Assembly (NCBI GenBank): GCA_964516635.1
Contig: CAZEZY010000099.1
Span: 1 to 9,005, forward strand
Origin: CAZEZY01 sp964516635
Lineage (GTDB): Bacteria > Pseudomonadota > Gammaproteobacteria > Burkholderiales > Burkholderiaceae_C
Length of the DNA: 9,005 bases
Reading direction: 5' to 3'
The notes under the pieces: model-generated
The model's input: the letters and a program-made list of their open reading frames with translations, nothing else
Databases searched by the model: none
Told to the model about the DNA's origin: nothing
In this document: one piece after another, positions 5,855 through 9,005 of the stretch
Layout: each line of letters begins with the position of its first letter
Position numbering within the stretch: position 1 is the first letter of the stretch
Position numbers and translations under genes: made by a program

Positions 5855-6424
5855 TCAGGCGCCTGGCAGCAGACCACTGGTGCTGGTGAGCAGCCAGTAG
5901 AAAAGATAGAACCGCGGAATGCGAAACAGGGCCGAAGCCGCCAGTACCACGGTCCAACGGACCCCCAGAACACCTGAGGTCCAGCAAGTGACTGAGTAAG
6001 GAAGCGGGGTGATGGCCCCGATCACAACGGCCCAGAAGCCGTACTTTCGGATGAAGTCGCGGTGCTCATCCTTGAACTGGCCAAACAGCCGCTGGGTCCA
6101 CTCAAAGTGTCCGAGCCAGCGCCCGATGCTGTAGCCCGTCATGCCAGCGCACACCGACACCACACCCAGTATCCCGACGTAAACAGGCCAGTTTTCCTGG
6201 AGCGGGCTGTTGGCAATGATGACCAGAAGAATGTCCGGGGGGAATGGCGTGACCAGCGTATCGGTGAAGGCCAGAATGACTGCCATACCGGCAAACCCGA
6301 TCTGCTCCACGATCCAGGTGGTGACCCGGGTGAGTTCTTCCTCGTACAGATAGCCCAGCAGACCCATGAACACAATGAAAAGCAGAAGCCCGAGCAGGGC
6401 ATTCATCAGGTTTTTTCGGATCAT
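5855..6424 (-). CDS. Small VTT-domain (DedA/YqaA-like) membrane protein
   Basis: A 189-residue inner-membrane protein with the VTT (SNARE-associated, DedA superfamily) signature. Members are linked to lipid flipping and envelope homeostasis, but the function of this subgroup is not settled. Hydrophobic segments lie near residues 8-26, 43-58, 63-72, 80-100, 130-138 and 150-182. Family marks are the re-entrant FTDTLVTPFPPDILLV (53-68), the Gly-rich CAGMTGYSIGRWLG (92-105) and the second half-hairpin ITPLPYSVTCWTSGVLGVRWTVV with FRIPRFY (138-173), which recalls the YqaA pattern of Pro-rich turn and Arg-Phe. The ATG at 6424 is the first after an in-frame stop; no Shine-Dalgarno is visible (the preceding bases are CCTCCTAC), and Met7 (6406) is an alternative. 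It lies downstream of xth on the same strand, 171 bp away, and shares its stop with the upstream edge of the HEPN remnant. Confidence 0.85.
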   Translation of the reverse strand: MIRKNLMNALLGLLLFIVFMGLLGYLYEEELTRVTTWIVEQIGFAGMAVILAFTDTLVTPFPPDILLVIIANSPLQENWPVYVGILGVVSVCAGMTGYSIGRWLGHFEWTQRLFGQFKDEHRDFIRKYGFWAVVIGAITPLPYSVTCWTSGVLGVRWTVVLAASALFRIPRFYLFYWLLTSTSGLLPGA

Positions 6425-6595
6425 GTAGGAGGCTGGCCATCAGTAGGGTGATTCGCTTGTGCTGCTGCAAAGCAGGCGTCAACCTTGCATTGTCTGTGCA
6501 AAAGCGTAGCGTAACTCAAAGTCATGGACCCGGAGGGCGCTGGGGGTGGCCTCGGCCTGGCTGGGTGGGCGGCCGCTTGCAGGGAGGTGAGCCGT
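6425..6595. other. Spacer between xth and the membrane-protein gene
   Basis: 171 bp without a supported gene. A TTGACG hexamer on the minus strand has no -10 partner at normal spacing, and TTGAGT/GACAAT on the same strand are 19 nt apart, a weak promoter candidate at best. No T-tailed hairpin after xth was found. Confidence 0.45.
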
Positions 6596-7399
6596 TCAGA
6601 GCGTGAAGTCGTAGTCAATGGTCAGCGGTGCATGGTCGCTGAAGCGCTGGTCTTTGTAGACCTGCGCACGGCGGGCGGTTTCGGCCAGCGCCGGCGTGGC
6701 CAGGTGGTAGTCGATGCGCCAGCCCACGTTCTTCGCATACGCCTGCCCCCGGTTGCTCCACCAGGTGTAGGCGGCCTCGGTTTCGTCGGGGTGCAGGCGG
6801 CGGTACACGTCCACCAGGCCGCCTTCGGTGAGCAGCCGGGTCATCCAGGCGCGCTCTTCGGGCAGGAAGCCGCTGTTCTTGAGGTTGCCTTTCCAGTTCT
6901 TCAGGTCTTTTTCGTGGTGGGCGATGTTCACGTCACCCACGAGCAGCAATTCGCGCTGGGCACGCAGGCCAGCCAGCCAGGGGTAGATGCGGTCCAGGAA
7001 ACGGTATTTGACCGCCTGCCGATCGTCGCCAGACGACCCGCTGGGAAAGTAGCAGCTGATGAGGCTGAAGCGGCGCTGGGGCGTGTCGAAGCGCAGCTCC
7101 ACGTAGCGGCCCTCGTCGTCGAACGCCGGTTCGCCCATGCCGATGACCACGTCGCTGGGTTCGTGGCGGGTATACAGGCCCACACCCGAATAGCCTTTTT
7201 TGACCGCGTAGTGGAAATACCCCTGCAACCCGGCCATGGCCTCGAACTTGCCGACCACGTCGGGGGCCTGGGCCTTGAGCTCCTGCACGCCCATACAATC
7301 GGGCGCAGTGGTCGCGACCCATTCTTCGAGCCCTTTGGTGGTGGCCGAACGGATGCCGTTGAGGTTGAGGCTGGTCAGTCGAAACAAGGATGTCCCCAT
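6596..7399 (-). CDS. xth: Exodeoxyribonuclease III (AP endonuclease family)
   Basis: A 267-residue cytoplasmic DNA-repair enzyme of the ExoIII family: an AP-site endonuclease with 3'-5' exonuclease and 3'-phosphatase activity in base excision repair. The metal and active-site motifs are present in order: LTSLNLNGIR (N12), VQELK (E40), SCYFPSG (Y117), LLVGDVNIAH (D156, N158), KNVGWRIDYHLA (D230) and the closing SDHAPLTIDY (D255, H256). Length is normal (E. coli ExoIII has 268 residues). The GTG-started extension upstream is excluded because it is only the antisense of pyrE. The ATG at 7399 has no ribosome site. A TTG at 7387, preceded at 7 nt by GGGGA, would give MFRLTSLNLNG, a more family-like N terminus, and may be the real start. 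It is head-to-head with pyrE. Confidence 0.94.
   Translation of the reverse strand: MGTSLFRLTSLNLNGIRSATTKGLEEWVATTAPDCMGVQELKAQAPDVVGKFEAMAGLQGYFHYAVKKGYSGVGLYTRHEPSDVVIGMGEPAFDDEGRYVELRFDTPQRRFSLISCYFPSGSSGDDRQAVKYRFLDRIYPWLAGLRAQRELLLVGDVNIAHHEKDLKNWKGNLKNSGFLPEERAWMTRLLTEGGLVDVYRRLHPDETEAAYTWWSNRGQAYAKNVGWRIDYHLATPALAETARRAQVYKDQRFSDHAPLTIDYDFTL
7294..7299 (+). promoter_or_regulatory. Possible -10 box for pyrE inside xth
   Basis: TACAAT (five of six to consensus) lies 98 nt upstream of the pyrE ATG, within xth coding sequence. The nearest -35-like hexamer, TTGAGC at 7275-7280, is only 13 nt away, too close. The pyrE promoter must lie inside xth in any case, because the two genes leave no room between them; this is merely the best -10 candidate. 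Confidence 0.22.
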
Positions 7400-8111
7400 G
7401 GTGGTTGAAGCAGGCGCGCCGGTCGATGCACTGGCGCAGGCGTTTGTGCAATTTTCCGTCGAATCGGGTGTGCTGCGCTTTGGCGAGTTCAAGACCAAGG
7501 CCGGCCGCATGAGCCCCTATTTCTTCAACGCCGGCCTGTTCGACGATGGCGCCAAGCTGGGCCGGCTGGCCCAGTTCTATGCGCAGCGCATCGTGGCCAG
7601 TGGCATCGAGTTCGACATGATTTTCGGCCCGGCCTACAAGGGGATTCCGCTCGCGGCGGCGGTGGCCGTGGAAATGGCACGCCTGGGGCACAACCTGCCC
7701 TTTGCCTACAACCGCAAGGAAGCCAAGGACCATGGCGAAGGCGGCACGCTGGTGGGGGCCCCGCTCAAGGGGCGGGTGATGATCATTGACGATGTGATGA
7801 GTGCCGGAACCGCTGCACGCGAATCCATCGCGATCATCCGCGCTGCAGGTGCCACCCCGCATGCCGTGGCCATTGCGCTGGATCGGCAGGAGAAGGCCAC
7901 CGAGGTCGCGCCCGATGGACAGATACGCGATGTGCCCTACAGTGCGGTGCAGTTTGTGCGGGAGCAACTGGGATTGCAGGTGTGCGCCATCGCCAATCTG
8001 TCAGATTTGATGCAATATCTGCAGCAAAACGCCGGGGAGGACATGGCGGCTCATCGCGAACGCGTGCAGGCGTACCGTGACCGCTACGGGGTGGCCATCC
8101 CCTCCCGTTAA
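7398..8111 (+). CDS. pyrE: Orotate phosphoribosyltransferase
   Basis: A 237-residue cytoplasmic enzyme that joins orotate to PRPP to give OMP, the fifth step of pyrimidine synthesis. Diagnostic parts are FGEFKTKAGRMSPYFFNAG (28-46) and FGPAYKGIP (76-84). The mobile catalytic loop is FAYNRKEAKDHGEGG (102-116), with K107, K110 and H112, and the PRPP-binding motif is VMIIDDVMSAGTAA (127-140). The ATG at 7398 is preceded by AAGGA (7386-7390) at 7 nt. The frame is open further upstream, but that part is the antisense of xth. There are about 24 residues more than in E. coli PyrE (213), at both ends, as in other betaproteobacteria. It is divergent from xth with overlapping starts and convergent with gatB (72 bp between stops). 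No attenuator-like leader is visible. Confidence 0.95.
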   Translation: MVVEAGAPVDALAQAFVQFSVESGVLRFGEFKTKAGRMSPYFFNAGLFDDGAKLGRLAQFYAQRIVASGIEFDMIFGPAYKGIPLAAAVAVEMARLGHNLPFAYNRKEAKDHGEGGTLVGAPLKGRVMIIDDVMSAGTAARESIAIIRAAGATPHAVAIALDRQEKATEVAPDGQIRDVPYSAVQFVREQLGLQVCAIANLSDLMQYLQQNAGEDMAAHRERVQAYRDRYGVAIPSR

Positions 8112-8183
8112 CCGGCTTTGCCCCTGCCCACGCGTTTTCGTGGTGCGGCGCCATTCGCGCAGTGACCGGAGCCCACCCCGACG
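8112..8183. other. Convergent spacer between pyrE and gatB
   Basis: A 72-bp region between two converging stop codons. It contains a 5-bp stem CCACG/CGTGG with a CGTTTT loop (8128-8143) but no T-tract, so it is at best a weak bidirectional transcription stop. Confidence 0.4.
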
Positions 8184-9005
8184 TCAGCCCAGCTTCTTCT
8201 TCAGCAGTTCATTGACCTGACCGGGGTTGGCCTTGCCCTTGCTGGCTTTCATGACCTGACCGACCAGGGCGTTGAACGCCTTGTCCTTGCCAGCACGGTA
8301 TTCGGCGATGTTTTTCTCGTTGGCGGCCAGCACCTCGTCGATGATCGCTTCCAGCGCGCCGCTGTCGTTCATCTGCCGGAGGCCCTTCGCCTCGATCAGC
8401 GCATCCACCTGGGCCAGCGGCTCACCTGCCGGAGCCTCGCCAGTCCACAGCGCGTCCATCACCTGTTTGCCTGCATTGTTGCTGATGGTGCCATCGGCAA
8501 TCCGGGTGATGAGGGCCGCCAGTTGCTGGGCGCTCACGGGTGCGGCGGCAATGTCCTTCTCTTCGGCGTTCAGGCGGCGCGACAACTCGCCCATGATCCA
8601 GTTGCTCGCCAGCTTGGGCTGGCCGCAGGCCTTGGCCGCTGCCTCGAAGTAGGCGGCCATGGCGGGGCTCTGCGTCAGCGTGGTGGCGTCGTACTCGGGC
8701 AGGCCGTAGCTTGCCACCAAGCGCTCGGCCATGGCGCGCGGCAGTTCGGGCATGGCGGCGCGCACGCGCTCCACCCATTCGCGCTCGATCACCAGCGGCG
8801 GCAGGTCCGGGTCGGGGAAGTAGCGGTAATCGGCCGCGTCTTCCTTGGTGCGCATGGCACGCGTTTCGCCGGTGTCGGGGTCAAACAGCACCGTGGCCTG
8901 TTCGATCTTGTAACCATCCTCCAGGCGCTCGATCTGCCAGCGCACCTCGAAGTCGATGGCCTGCTGCATGAACTTGAAGCTGTTGAGGTTCTTGATCTCG
9001 CGGCG
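8184..9005 (-). CDS. gatB: Asp/Glu-tRNA(Asn/Gln) amidotransferase subunit B, N-terminus outside window
   Basis: The C-terminal 273 residues of GatB, the subunit of GatCAB that activates the side-chain carboxyl of mischarged Glu-tRNA(Gln) or Asp-tRNA(Asn) and takes ammonia from GatA to form the amide. The frame is open from the right edge, where it reads RREIKNLNSFKFMQQAIDFEV; the Met at 8969 is internal. The catalytic-domain segment ETRAMRTKEDAADYRYFPDPDLPPLVI follows. Next comes the helical linker, and then the GatB/YqeY tail domain from about PVSAQQLAALITRIADGTISNNAGKQV to KASKGKANPGQVNELLKKKLG at the stop, a canonical ending that binds tRNA. Full GatB has about 480 residues, so roughly 200 lie beyond the edge. 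Its presence implies the indirect route to Gln- and/or Asn-tRNA, usual in betaproteobacteria. gatC and gatA are expected upstream but are not seen. Confidence 0.95.
   Translation of the reverse strand, partial: RREIKNLNSFKFMQQAIDFEVRWQIERLEDGYKIEQATVLFDPDTGETRAMRTKEDAADYRYFPDPDLPPLVIEREWVERVRAAMPELPRAMAERLVASYGLPEYDATTLTQSPAMAAYFEAAAKACGQPKLASNWIMGELSRRLNAEEKDIAAAPVSAQQLAALITRIADGTISNNAGKQVMDALWTGEAPAGEPLAQVDALIEAKGLRQMNDSGALEAIIDEVLAANEKNIAEYRAGKDKAFNALVGQVMKASKGKANPGQVNELLKKKLG

Noticed and set aside
6427..6432. Perfect AGGAGG on the plus strand beside the membrane-protein start
   Set aside because: No plus-strand start codon at usable spacing and no open gene follows; on the coding strand it reads CCTCCT and cannot act as a ribosome site.
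6524..7408. 294-codon plus-strand frame
   Set aside because: Antisense of xth, whose complete active-site motifs are on the other strand.
6933..7967. 344-codon minus-strand frame
   Set aside because: Antisense of pyrE and out-of-frame xth; no motif or start signal.

Overview
The window looks like a chromosomal stretch of a betaproteobacterium, most likely in the family Comamonadaceae (Acidovorax/Hydrogenophaga-like). The reasons are three Omp32-type trimeric porins with 'MKKS.iALAVi...A-Q-SSV' leaders, the neighbourhood gatB - pyrE - xth, and GC-rich codon usage in the right half. The genus is an inference from general family resemblance; no database search was possible. A run of exactly 100 N (5120-5219) marks an assembly gap, so this is draft or metagenomic sequence.

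Left third (1-3726): three outer-membrane porin genes. Two are on the minus strand: one is cut by the left window edge, the other is complete with its own intrinsic terminator. The third lies divergently on the plus strand, is longer, and has a large extra loop near its N terminus. The 273-bp divergent region between porins 2 and 3 holds four separate inverted repeats and a plausible promoter for porin 3, so it is probably a regulatory hub. Porin 3 ends in a strong intrinsic terminator.

Middle (3727-5854): after about 260 bp with no gene comes a cytosolic 5'-nucleotidase of the cN-I type (HAD fold). Next is a type VII toxin-antitoxin pair interrupted by the N-gap: an MntA-like minimal nucleotidyltransferase (antitoxin) and a HepT-like HEPN RNase (toxin) with a perfect RX4HXY motif. 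Converging on hepT from the other strand is what looks like the remnant of a second HEPN gene, which also carries RX4HXY but has no N-terminal part. This toxin-antitoxin patch is the most accessory-looking part of the window.

Right third (5855-9005): housekeeping genes. On the minus strand are a small VTT/DedA-like (YqaA-like) membrane protein and exodeoxyribonuclease III. The latter is head-to-head with pyrE (orotate phosphoribosyltransferase, plus strand), so closely that the two annotated ATG codons share two base pairs. pyrE converges on gatB (Asp/Glu-tRNA amidotransferase subunit B, minus strand), which runs off the right edge.

No rRNA, tRNA, CRISPR array, insertion sequence or integrase was seen. 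I did not find a clearly new system. The best candidates for a second look are the paired HEPN genes and the dyad-rich porin control region.
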